Shown here: positions 1-6,960 of the stretch, in pieces
Numbering within the stretch: the stretch's first letter is position 1
Layout: the number at the start of each line of letters is the position of its first letter
Assembly (NCBI GenBank): GCA_046483505.1
Contig: JAWODB010000324.1
Span: 1-14,556 of the forward strand
Reading direction: 5' to 3'
From: BS750m-G62 sp046483505
GTDB lineage: Bacteria; Planctomycetota; Phycisphaerae; FEN-1346
DNA: 14,556 nt
Notes under the pieces: model-generated
What the model was told of the DNA's origin: nothing
What the model saw: only the letters and a program-made list of their open reading frames with translations
Database searches by the model: none
Position numbers and translations under genes: made by a program

Positions 1-113
1 AATGACAGCGCTCGGCGCGGTGGGCAGTCTTGCCCACCGCGCGGTGCCCAAGACTGGGCACCGCGCTCGCACGCCGCGGGCTCGAAAAGCCCCACCTCGT
101 TCATACCGCGCGG
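1..113. repeat. 113-bp direct repeat, copy A, with paired hairpins
   Basis: This copy matches 273-385 with only three substitutions, at an offset of 272 bp. It holds two adjacent perfect 12-bp stems with 4-nt loops: 15-26/31-42 (loop GTCT) and 39-50/55-66 (loop AGAC). The stems share four bases at 39-42. The two loops are reverse complements of each other, and the complementarity extends to 8 nt (CAGTCTTG against CAAGACTG). The copy starts at the window edge with AATGACAGCG, which is also the right end of the palindromic element at 180-282, so a further element probably lies just outside. It is noncoding; open frames through it are low-complexity. Confidence 0.85.
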
Positions 114-179
114 GGGAGACAGCGTCAAGGTTCTCGGGCGGAGGCCGGCGATGTATAACATGTTGGTGGTACCGGTTTA

Positions 180-282
180 CGCTGTCGTTTCGAGCGAGGG
201 CCGAAGGCCCGAGTCGAGAAATCCCGTTGTTGGCCCCCACAGCGAGATTCCTCGCTCGCTCCGCTCGCTCAGAATGACAGCG
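180..282. repeat. MITE-like palindromic element with 19-bp imperfect terminal inverted repeats
   Basis: The left end (180-198) and the reverse complement of the right end (264-282) agree at 16 of 19 positions, both reading CGCTGTC-TT-…GAGCGAG. Between them lie smaller palindromes: one centred on GGGCCGAAGGCCC and one with GCGAG/CTCGC arms. The layout resembles the short nonautonomous palindromic repeats scattered through many environmental bacterial genomes. There is no transposase and no clear target-site duplication, so mobility is inference. Confidence 0.5.
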
Positions 283-385
283 CTCGGCGCGGTGGGCAGT
301 CTTGCCCACCGCGCGGTGCCCAAGACTGGGCACCGCGCTTGCACGCAGCGGGCTCGAAAAGCGCCACCTCGTTCATACCGCGCGG
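273..385. repeat. 113-bp direct repeat, copy B, with paired hairpins
   Basis: This is the second copy of the 1-113 repeat, about 97% identical. Its two stems lie at 287-298/303-314 and 311-322/327-338, with the same complementary GTCT and AGAC loops. Its right edge (385) ends two bases before the -35 hexamer of the promoter ahead of the oxidoreductase gene. The structures therefore sit directly upstream of that transcription start rather than inside the leader. Confidence 0.85.
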
Positions 386-386
386 C

Positions 387-415
387 TTGACAAACCCGTC
401 GGCGGGCGGTCTACT
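387..415 (+). promoter_or_regulatory. Putative sigma70 promoter for the oxidoreductase gene
   Basis: TTGACA at 387-392 is a perfect -35 box. A 17-nt spacer leads to TCTACT at 410-415, which matches 4 of 6 bases of TATAAT. The expected start is near 422, giving a leader of about 48 nt before the ATG at 470. The match and spacing are good, but no experiment backs it. Confidence 0.5.
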
Positions 416-422
416 GGCACGT

Positions 423-449
423 CCCCGGGCCGGAAGGTCCCGGCCGGGG
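423..449 (+). promoter_or_regulatory. GC hairpin in the leader of the oxidoreductase gene
   Basis: The arms 423-433 and 440-449 pair over 10 bp with one bulged G and a 6-nt loop. The hairpin ends just before a purine-rich ribosome binding site (GAGGAAAGGAAGG, 453-465). It would lie near the 5' end of the transcript predicted from the promoter at 387-415. A role in transcript stability or translation is inference. Confidence 0.35.
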
Positions 450-469
450 CCTGAGGAAAGGAAGGTCCC

Positions 470-1906
470 ATGCGCAGCCGTCTGAAGATGACCCGCCGAC
501 AGTTCGGCCGGGCCGCCGCCGCGGCCGCCGCCGTCACCGTCCTGCCGCGATACGTCCTCGGCGGCGCCAGGTTCGTCGCCCCGAGCGAGACGGTCCACAT
601 CGCCATCGTCGGGTGCGGCGGTCAGGGGCGGACGAACGCCCGCGCCCTGTTCGGCCAGAAGGACGCCCGCATCATCGCCATCGCCGACCCCCGCGAGCAG
701 GCCGACTACAGCCGCTTCTACTACAAGGGCGTGGCCGGCCGCCTGCCCGTCAAGGGCGAAATCACCAAGCGGTACACCAAAGACAATGCCTCCTACCAAT
801 GCCGCGACTACGTCGACTTCCGCAAGATGCTCGACAAGGAGAAGGCCATCGACGCCATCCTCTGCGCCACGCCCGACCACTGGCATGCGTTCGTGGCGAT
901 GACGGCGATGGGTCGCGGCAAGCACGTGTACTGCGAGAAGCCGCTGACGCACAACATCTACGAGGCCCGGATGATCGCCCAGGCCGCCGCCGAGACGGGC
1001 GTCGCCACCCAGTTGGGCAACCAGGGCCGGAGCAGCGCCTCGCACCGCGTGACGTGCGAGTGGATCTGGAACGATGCGATCGGCCCGGTCCGCGAGGTCC
1101 ACACCTGGAGCAGCGCGGGCGGCTGGGCGAAGGGCCGCGGCCGGCCGAAGGAGCGGCCGCCCGTCCCGGACGGCTTCGACTGGGACCTGTGGCTCGGGCC
1201 GGAACCGCCCCGGCCGTACCATCCCGCCTACGCCCCGTACAACTGGCGGGGATGGTGGGCGTTCGGCACCGGCGCCGTCGGCGACATGATGGTCCACAAC
1301 GTGGACCCGGCGTTCGCGGCGCTGGAACTCGACAAGCGGCACCCGGCGTGGGTGGAGTGCCGGAAGACGGACTTCGTCGACGCGGAGGTCATCGCGCCGA
1401 ACAACCACATCGTGTGGCATTTCGACGCGGAGAACGGCAAGCCCGCCCTGGACGTCCACTGGTACGACGGCAACCAGAAACCGCCGCGGCCGAAGGAACT
1501 GGAGGAGGGCCGGCGCCTGGGCGGCGGGGGCAACGGCGTCCTCATCGTCGGCGACAAGGGCACCATCATGGGCGGCGGGTGGAGCAAGTCGCCCCGCATC
1601 ATCCCCGAGGCCAAGATGCAGGCGTACCAGCAGGCGAATCACGGCAAGGAGCCGCCGCGGACCCTCCGCAAATCGAAGGGCCATCACCGCGACTGGCTCG
1701 ACGCCTGCAAGGGCGGCCCGCCGGCGCGCAGCCGGTTCGCCTACGGGGCGCGCCTGACGGAGTTCGTCCTCCTGGGCGACGTGGCCGTCCGCGCGAAGCA
1801 GCGCATCCGGTGGGACGGCCCGGCGATGAAGGTGACGAACGTGCCGGCGGCCCAGCGCGTCGTCCGGGAGACGTATCGGCGCGGGTTCGACCTGGCGAAG
1901 GTGTGA
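470..1906 (+). CDS. Tat-exported Gfo/Idh/MocA family oxidoreductase
   Basis: This is a 478-residue NAD(P)-dependent sugar-oxidoreductase-type protein. The N terminus has a twin-arginine signal (TRRQFGR, residues 8-14) followed by an Ala-rich hydrophobic stretch, so export through Tat to the periplasm is likely. A Rossmann fold follows, with IAIVGCGGQG at about 44-53. TPDHWH (134-139) and the family's CEKPL (155-159), whose Lys is usually catalytic, are intact. GDMMVHN (271-277) lies in the C-terminal domain typical of planctomycete members. The ATG at 470 follows a strong Shine-Dalgarno sequence; an ATG at 488 is possible but would still keep the RR motif. The substrate cannot be read from sequence. 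The downstream DUF1080 gene makes C3 oxidation of a glycoside a reasonable inference. The family assignment is firm. Confidence 0.93.
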   Translation: MRSRLKMTRRQFGRAAAAAAAVTVLPRYVLGGARFVAPSETVHIAIVGCGGQGRTNARALFGQKDARIIAIADPREQADYSRFYYKGVAGRLPVKGEITKRYTKDNASYQCRDYVDFRKMLDKEKAIDAILCATPDHWHAFVAMTAMGRGKHVYCEKPLTHNIYEARMIAQAAAETGVATQLGNQGRSSASHRVTCEWIWNDAIGPVREVHTWSSAGGWAKGRGRPKERPPVPDGFDWDLWLGPEPPRPYHPAYAPYNWRGWWAFGTGAVGDMMVHNVDPAFAALELDKRHPAWVECRKTDFVDAEVIAPNNHIVWHFDAENGKPALDVHWYDGNQKPPRPKELEEGRRLGGGGNGVLIVGDKGTIMGGGWSKSPRIIPEAKMQAYQQANHGKEPPRTLRKSKGHHRDWLDACKGGPPARSRFAYGARLTEFVLLGDVAVRAKQRIRWDGPAMKVTNVPAAQRVVRETYRRGFDLAKV

Positions 1907-2178
1907 GAGAGGCCGGCGGCGGGTGGCATGGTCACCCGCTGTTGGGTGACCCTGTGCCGGGCAATGCCCGTTGTTCGAGCCCGCTGCGGCAGCAGCGGGT
2001 CATCCTGATCGGTCATGGCACGTGCCAGGGCGGATGGTGATGTCCGGCCGCTTCCGCGGCCGGCTCGGAAGCGCGGCGGGGGTGTGGCCCGGCCGGTCTT
2101 GCCCGGCCGGGAGACATGGCCCGGGCGCGGTGGGCAGGACTGCCCACCGCGCGACGCTCATCAACTGAAAGGGAACCC
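1907..2178. repeat. Hairpin-packed intergenic spacer
   Basis: This 272-bp spacer holds at least six inverted repeats. They are 1930-1937/1944-1951 (8 bp), 1958-1962/1966-1970, 1980-1987/1992-1999 (8 bp), the perfect palindrome TGGCACGTGCCA at 2016-2027, 2044-2051/2056-2063 (8 bp, loop TTCC), and the double hairpin at 2088-2152. None is followed by a T-run, so none is a classical intrinsic terminator. The stem at 1930-1951, 24 nt after the oxidoreductase stop, could still attenuate or protect the 3' end. No promoter with a good -35 and -10 was seen, so the DUF1080 gene may depend on readthrough. Confidence 0.7.
2088..2152. repeat. Paired-hairpin repeat, second locus
   Basis: Hairpin 1 pairs 2088-2096 with 2103-2111 (9 bp). 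Hairpin 2 pairs 2125-2136 with 2141-2152 (12 bp, loop GGAC). The hairpin 2 stem is identical to the first stem of the repeats at 15-42 and 287-314. Loop 1 (GTCTT) can pair with AGGAC of loop 2 through four Watson-Crick pairs and one G-U. The element ends 26 nt before the DUF1080 start codon. Confidence 0.6.
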
Positions 2179-2907
2179 ATGACAGCCAACTCAAGTCGCA
2201 GCACATTGACCCACGGCCTCCTCGGCCTCCTGGTCCTGGCCCTGGCGGCCGTCTCGGCCGTGGCCGGCGCGCCGGCCGTCCCGCCGAAGGCGCATCCCGA
2301 CTCGTCCGGCTGGAAGGACCTCTTCAAGGACGACCTCTCCGACGCCATCCGGCCGGGCGGCGTGTGGTCGCGGGAGGACGGCGTCCTGACCGCCACCGAG
2401 GACAAGAACCTCTGGACGAAGAAGGAGTACGACCACTTCATCCTGGACCTGGAGTTCAAGACCGCCGACGGCACGAACAGCGGCGTCATCGTCCACTGCT
2501 CGAACACGGGCAAGTGGATTCCGAATTCCGTGGAGGTCCAGATCGCCGACGATTACGCCGACAAGTGGGCCTCCAAGCCCCGCACCTGGCAGTGCGCCGC
2601 CATCTTCGGCCATCTGCCCGCCAGGGAGAACAAGGTCGTCAGGAAACCGGGCGAGTGGAACCGCATGACCGTCACCTGCAAGGGGCCCATGGTCTGGGTC
2701 ATGCTGAACGGCAAGCAGGTCACCGAGATGGACATGCGGAAGTGGACGTCGGCGAAGAAGAACCCGGACGGCTCGGACATCCCGCCGTGGCTGAACAAGC
2801 CCGTGGCCGACCTGCCGACGAAGGGGCACGTCGGCTTCCAGGGCAAACACGCCGGCGCGCCCATCTGGTTCCGGAACATGAAGATCAAGACGCTGCCGGG
2901 CGAATGA
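2179..2907 (+). CDS. Secreted DUF1080 protein (3-keto-disaccharide hydrolase family)
   Basis: This 242-residue protein belongs to the DUF1080/PF06439 concanavalin-like fold family, whose studied members act on 3-keto-glycosides. Residues about 12-31 form a Sec-type signal peptide (GLLGLLVLALAAVSAVAG) without a lipobox cysteine. Family landmarks follow: GWKDLF (44-49), WSREDG (63-68), YDHFILDLEFK with NSGV (84-103), EVQI (119-122), AIFG (141-144), GEWN (158-161) and the C-terminal GHVGFQGKHAG…FRNMKIK (217-237). The ATG at 2179 is preferred over the in-frame ATG at 2116 because it has a GAAAGGGA ribosome binding site and begins a proper signal peptide. The protein lies downstream of a Tat-exported Gfo/Idh/MocA enzyme. 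Together they would fit extracytoplasmic oxidation at C3 and cleavage of the keto-glycoside; that pairing is inference. Confidence 0.9.
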   Translation: MTANSSRSTLTHGLLGLLVLALAAVSAVAGAPAVPPKAHPDSSGWKDLFKDDLSDAIRPGGVWSREDGVLTATEDKNLWTKKEYDHFILDLEFKTADGTNSGVIVHCSNTGKWIPNSVEVQIADDYADKWASKPRTWQCAAIFGHLPARENKVVRKPGEWNRMTVTCKGPMVWVMLNGKQVTEMDMRKWTSAKKNPDGSDIPPWLNKPVADLPTKGHVGFQGKHAGAPIWFRNMKIKTLPGE

Positions 2908-3177
<270 letters not shown>

Positions 3178-3495
3178 TCATTCCTTCTCCGGGCCGAGGT
3201 ACTTCTGCAGCGCCGTGCCGTGCCAGGCCAGTTGTGTGCCGGCCCCTTCGACGGCGGCGATGAGCAGGGCCTCGGTCACCTCCTCCTTCGAGGCGCCGGC
3301 GTCCAGGGCCCCCTGCACGTGCTCCTCGGTGCAGTGCGGGCACCGGAACACGCACGCCAGGGCCGCCATCAGCAGTTCCTTCGTCTTGCGGTCCAGGACG
3401 CCCTTCTCCTTGCAGGCCTCGTAGAACTCGCGGAACGGTTTGCCCAGGTCGGGGGAGTTCGTTACGTACCAGGGCGTGTGTTCGTGATGCGTCAT
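3178..3495 (-). CDS. Carboxymuconolactone decarboxylase / AhpD-like protein
   Basis: This 105-residue protein has the size of a single CMD/AhpD-type alpha-helical domain. The redox-type motif is clear: C52-P-H-C55 with H59 (RCPHCTEEHVQGALDAG), followed by KEEVTEALLIAAVEGAG, the pattern of alkylhydroperoxidase-like CMD proteins. Such proteins form multimers and often use the CxxC for peroxide or thiol chemistry; the actual substrate here is unknown. The ATG at 3495 is chosen because GAAAGGAG lies about 8 nt upstream. The open frame extends to 3753, but that extension is Arg/Ala/Pro-rich and noncoding-like. The gene stands alone between noncoding stretches, so context says little about its role. 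Confidence 0.88.
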   Translation of the reverse strand: MTHHEHTPWYVTNSPDLGKPFREFYEACKEKGVLDRKTKELLMAALACVFRCPHCTEEHVQGALDAGASKEEVTEALLIAAVEGAGTQLAWHGTALQKYLGPEKE

Positions 3496-4120
3496 GGCGT
3501 GACTCCTTTCGGTCGGATGTCGGATGGCTCGTGCGGCGGGCCGGCGGCCGTCCAGCGCCCGCCCCCGCCGCTCTCTCGCCCATCTCAGCGTAGCCCTCCG
3601 GGACGCCGCGGTACAACGGGGGGAGGACGGGTCGGCGCCTGCGCCGATCCCTGCCTTTGACGTGCGAGGATTCACCAGGGTCTTCGCCGGTTCGGCGGGG
3701 ACGGCCGGGCGGCATGGTGAATTCCCCTGCCCCGCGAACCGTGACCCCGCCACGGCCGAACCGGTCTTCCGACGGAGGCGGCCGGGGCCGATTACGACGG
3801 CCGCCCGGCGGGGTAGCCCCGCTCTTGATCGATAGTTTAGGAAAACGGCATTTGCCTACCTTCACTCGTCTTGTAGACGTACGGTTCGGCTGGACGCCGC
3901 GCCAGGCGTGCAGGAATCGGCCCTACGCGGTCTTTGACGTGGCCTAAGCACAGGGCCTGTGGAGCGAGTTCGGCAGAAACGGGCTCGGGAGGCGACGGAG
4001 GATGGCTGGAGCGGTTGGTAGCCCGGTGGTTCTCCGCAGGCCACCGCGCTTCACGCACCGCCCGTCTTGCGCGCGGCGGGTGCGGAGACCCGCCGCGCTA
4101 CCATGCGAACTTAAAGTGGG
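3496..4120. other. Noncoding region upstream of the AhpD-like gene
   Basis: This 625-bp stretch has no convincing gene. At 3513-3526 a heptamer (GTCGGAT) occurs twice in tandem, just upstream of the AhpD-like ribosome binding site. The segment at about 3834-3990 is less GC-extreme than its surroundings. It carries a short leftward open frame ending PYVYKTSEGRQMPFS at 3837, which I do not recognise and do not call as a gene. The right end holds the palindromic element at 4017-4102. Confidence 0.5.
4017..4102. repeat. 86-bp palindromic element with two loop-complementary hairpins
   Basis: Terminal inverted repeats GGTAGCCCGG and CCGCGCTACC match at 9 of 10 positions. Inside are two hairpins: 4024-4029/4041-4046 with an 11-nt loop, and 4071-4081/4088-4098 (11 bp). 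CTCCGCA in the first loop (4032-4038) is the exact reverse complement of TGCGGAG (4081-4087) at the apex of the second. The element ends 18 bp beyond the DUF790 stop codon, so it may affect the 3' end of the helicase-nuclease transcript. The sequence differs from the 1-113 family but the layout is the same. Confidence 0.65.
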
Positions 4121-5356
4121 CTACGCGTCCCCGCCTCGGGCTCGGCCGGTCCGGCGGCGGGCCGTCTCCAAAGCCTCCATCACCGGCCCGAGTTGGATGG
4201 CCGTCTTGTAGACCACCACGTGCTCGCCCGGCTCGGCTCCTTCGCGCAGCGACCGTTCGGGCACCGCCAGCAGCACGGTGTGGCTGCGGAAGCGCCGGAG
4301 CGTCTCGCGTTTCTTCGCCAGGTACTCCGGCGTCCAGAACCCCACGATCTCGAATAGCACCGTCGTCCCGTCCGCATGGCGGAAGACGAAGTCCGGCACG
4401 AAGGCGGTCTGCCCGTCGGCCAGCACCTCCGTCTCGCGTTCCAGCCGCCACCCGTCCCGCTCCTCCTGGCCGAACTTCGCCGCGAACTTCTCCTCGACCG
4501 ACGAATCGAACTCCTGCGGCGGCGGCAACGTGGACGTGTACCGGTCGCGGTCCGAGACCTCCAGCACCGCCCGCGTCTTCCATGGCGTCCGCAGCACGGC
4601 CGTCATCGTCCATCTCCCGCACGCCAGCAGCGCGGGGACGAACCGCGCCAGGTTCACGCCGTAGCGGCGGGTCTGGCGGAGCACGGCCGCCGGCCCCGTG
4701 AACTCGATGAGGTACTCCCCCGGACCCACGCGCCGGACCTCGTGCAAGAGCCGGGCGAGTTTGGCGTACCGCAGGATCGTCTTGACGTCCCGCGTGGCCC
4801 GCACCGTCATCCGCTCCGACCCGTACAGGCACGCCTGGAGTTGAGCCACGTTGTAGCGGGAGAGGAGCACCTCGGGTCCGGCGTACCCCTCGAACGATTC
4901 CAGCCGCTGGAAGGACAGGACGTCGGCGTACAGGCGGGCGTCGACGGCGTCCCACGCCTCGCCGAGGTCCCGCGCGATGGCCGCCTTCGTCTCGCCCTCG
5001 GGATGCTCGAAGAGGCGGTCCTTCTCGCGCACGAGCGGATGGTAGGCGGCGGCCGCCTCGAACACCCGCAGCCTGAGGCGCGACGCCTCGCCTTTCGGGT
5101 CCGATGCGTACGTCGATGCATCGTCGAGCAATTTCGCGAAGGCCCGGATGCGGCGGAGCGGGCAATCGGGCTCCTCGGCGAAGAGCGTCTCCACGTCGCG
5201 GTGCAGGGCCCGGCGCTCGCGCCCGATGCCGCCGGCATAGACGGCCAGCATCCGCTCGGCGCAGGCCACGTAATGGGCGTGCCGCCGCCGGTCGAGGCAG
5301 TCCGGGAAGGCCCGGCCGTCCCTATAGTCGACGATGGCGTGTTCGCGCGTAAGCAT
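4121..5356 (-). CDS. DUF790 / Bax1-like nuclease
   Basis: This 411-residue protein resembles the DUF790 family (PF05626), which includes archaeal Bax1, the nuclease partner of the XPB helicase in excision-type DNA repair. The N terminus (MLTREHAIVDYRDG) and a helical segment with LLSRYNVAQLQACLY (164-178) are family-typical. Near the C terminus, F-V-P-D-F (319-323) followed by FEIVGFWTPEYLAKK (335-349) forms a PD-(D/E)xK-like core, with D322, E336 and a Lys at 348-349 as candidate active-site residues. The ATG at 5356 follows GGCGGAG. It overlaps the 3' end of the helicase gene by 35 bp, so translational coupling is likely. Nuclease function is inferred from the family and from the helicase neighbour. 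The protein ends in an Arg-rich tail. Confidence 0.85.
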   Translation of the reverse strand: MLTREHAIVDYRDGRAFPDCLDRRRHAHYVACAERMLAVYAGGIGRERRALHRDVETLFAEEPDCPLRRIRAFAKLLDDASTYASDPKGEASRLRLRVFEAAAAYHPLVREKDRLFEHPEGETKAAIARDLGEAWDAVDARLYADVLSFQRLESFEGYAGPEVLLSRYNVAQLQACLYGSERMTVRATRDVKTILRYAKLARLLHEVRRVGPGEYLIEFTGPAAVLRQTRRYGVNLARFVPALLACGRWTMTAVLRTPWKTRAVLEVSDRDRYTSTLPPPQEFDSSVEEKFAAKFGQEERDGWRLERETEVLADGQTAFVPDFVFRHADGTTVLFEIVGFWTPEYLAKKRETLRRFRSHTVLLAVPERSLREGAEPGEHVVVYKTAIQLGPVMEALETARRRTGRARGGDA

Positions 5357-6749
5357 CGCTCCGCCTTCGGCTGCGTGATCGGTGCACGTCCTTCGTGTCC
5401 TCGCAGACCACCTCGTAGAGGACAGCGCGGGCGGCACCGCTCCGCCGCAGGATCCGTCCCAGCCGCTGCTTCGCCTGACGGGTGGACGCCTGCCCGCCGA
5501 TGACGACGGCCACCTTCGCCTCCGGCACGTCGACGCCCTCGTCCAACACGCGGTTGGCCACCAGGACGGGCAGCCGGCCTTCGGCAAAGCCGTCCAGGAC
5601 GGCCAGCCGCTCGCGCTTCGGCGTGTGCGAGAGGATCGTCGGCACGAGGAACCGGCGGGAGACCTCCATCGCCATCGCGTTGGAGCCCGCGAAGACGATG
5701 GTCCGCTGGCCGGCGTGCAGGCGAAAGAGGTCCTCCAGGACGCGGAGTTTCTCGGCCGCCCGGTCCTCGATGCTCTTCTTCAGGTAATACGCCTTCTGGG
5801 CCCGGCGGGCCGACGGGTCGGCGCCGGACTCGGCGCAGAGGTCCTTCCAGGAGTACCGCGGCCGGTCGCGGCGGCGCTCCGCAATGAAGTGGCGGATCTG
5901 CCGGCTGCATGCGTCGTAGGTGGCCTGCTCGTCCGGCGTGAGCGCCACCGGGACGCGGACCACATCGTACTCGGCGAGCGTCCGGCCGCGGGCGCGGGCC
6001 AGCGGCATGTCGTAGGCGACGGGGCCGACCAGGTCCTCCAGGTCGACGTGCCGGCCGTCGGATCGCTCCGGCGTGGCCGTCAGGCCGAGGCGCATCGGCG
6101 CGGTGCACATCAGGGCGGCCTCGCGCCGGCACTCGCCCGGCAGATGATGCTCTTCGTCGAAGACGATCAGGCCGAAGCGGGTCCCGATCCGGTCCATGTG
6201 GATGTAGGCGCTGTCGTACGTCGTGACGGTGACCGGCTGCAGGTTGTAGAGCGTGTCGCCGACGATGCCGGCGTCGTAGCCCAGGCCCTTCAGGATGCGC
6301 CGGTGCCACTGGTACATGAGGTCGCGGATGGGGGCGACGACGAGGGTGGCGGCCCCGGTCTCAGCCATGGCCGCCAGGGCCACCTCCGTCTTGCCCGTGC
6401 CGGTGGGCATGACGACCTGGCCGCGGCGGTCGGCCTCGCGCCAGGCGGCAAGGGCCTCGCACTGCTCGGGGCGGAGGTCCGGCAGGTTCACCGCCGGCCA
6501 GTGGACGGGCGGGGGCTCGGGCACCTCGTCTCGCCACATGCCGCCGAGGCGCTCGCAGAGGACCCGGCGGACGGCGGCGCAGTGCATCGCATCGCATCGC
6601 CAGGCGCCCACGCGGCCGTCCCACGTCCAAAGGTCGGGGCCGAAGAGGTCACGCACCTGCTCCGCGGCGAGGCCGTCCAGGAGGAGCGTGCCCCGGTCGA
6701 AACGGAGGCGAGGGCCTTCGCCGGCGCGCTCTGTATCGGAGGAACGCAT
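5322..6749 (-). CDS. XPB/Rad25-like superfamily 2 helicase
   Basis: This 475-residue ATP-dependent DNA helicase has all SF2 motifs: Walker A PTGTGKT (115-121), VVAPIRDLMYQW (137-148), motif II DEEHH (198-202, the XPB-style HH ending), LGLTATPER (221-229), IVFAGSN (351-357), LDEGVDVP (402-409) and QRLGRILRR (428-436). About 90 residues precede the helicase core, compatible with the damage-recognition-like N-terminal domain of small archaeal XPBs. The RED position after TATP reads R229-S-D231. The downstream overlapping DUF790 gene supports an XPB-Bax1 repair pair. The ATG at 6749 is chosen because the upstream open frame is low-quality and the promoter lies just ahead of it. The last 25 residues are Arg-rich, partly imposed by the overlap. 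A generic DEAD/DEAH helicase is the alternative. Confidence 0.88.
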   Translation of the reverse strand: MRSSDTERAGEGPRLRFDRGTLLLDGLAAEQVRDLFGPDLWTWDGRVGAWRCDAMHCAAVRRVLCERLGGMWRDEVPEPPPVHWPAVNLPDLRPEQCEALAAWREADRRGQVVMPTGTGKTEVALAAMAETGAATLVVAPIRDLMYQWHRRILKGLGYDAGIVGDTLYNLQPVTVTTYDSAYIHMDRIGTRFGLIVFDEEHHLPGECRREAALMCTAPMRLGLTATPERSDGRHVDLEDLVGPVAYDMPLARARGRTLAEYDVVRVPVALTPDEQATYDACSRQIRHFIAERRRDRPRYSWKDLCAESGADPSARRAQKAYYLKKSIEDRAAEKLRVLEDLFRLHAGQRTIVFAGSNAMAMEVSRRFLVPTILSHTPKRERLAVLDGFAEGRLPVLVANRVLDEGVDVPEAKVAVVIGGQASTRQAKQRLGRILRRSGAARAVLYEVVCEDTKDVHRSRSRRRSDAYARTRHRRL

Positions 6750-6756
6750 CGGCGGG

Positions 6757-6786
6757 ATTATAAGGAACCGTCGGCCCACCTGCCAA
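6757..6786 (-). promoter_or_regulatory. Near-consensus sigma70 promoter giving a probably leaderless helicase mRNA
   Basis: On the minus strand, TTGGCA (complement of 6781-6786) is a 5/6 match to the -35 box. An 18-nt spacer leads to a perfect TATAAT (complement of 6757-6762). Only 7 nt separate the -10 box from the ATG at 6749. The predicted transcript would start at or next to the start codon, and no Shine-Dalgarno sequence is visible there. A 6-bp inverted repeat (6794-6799/6805-6810) lies just upstream and could be an operator or chance. Confidence 0.6.
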
Positions 6787-6960
6787 CCGCCAACTGCCGG
6801 AGAGCGGCAGAGGAAACGTGCAATGCGCAACGGCTGAAACCGGAAATGGGAATGCGGACTCGTGCTTCTTAGCGAAGCCCGCTTCGCAGAGTAGCAAATC
6901 GGGAAAAACCACCACACCGCCGCCGTGCTCGCCTACGGCCGCAGCGGTCGTCTTTGCGCC

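Noticed and set aside
269..1687. A 472-codon open frame antisense to the Gfo/Idh/MocA gene
   Set aside because: It mirrors the third-position GC bias of the real gene; the translation is Arg/Val/Pro-rich with no domain or ribosome binding site.
1930..1951. An intrinsic terminator after the oxidoreductase gene
   Set aside because: The stem is good but no T-run follows, so it is recorded only as a hairpin in the spacer.
3837..4058. A leftward frame ending PYVYKTSEGRQMPFS
   Set aside because: There is no ribosome binding site or recognised family, and it overlaps the palindromic element. It is left as unassigned sequence.
5382..6872. A 496-codon rightward frame opposite the helicase
   Set aside because: It is a shadow of the helicase gene. 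All SF2 motifs are on the other strand, and the translation has no family likeness.
6872..6887. A terminator behind the RHS fragment (GCGAAG/CTTCGC hairpin)
   Set aside because: The stem is only 6 bp with a 4-nt loop and no T-run on either strand; too weak to call.
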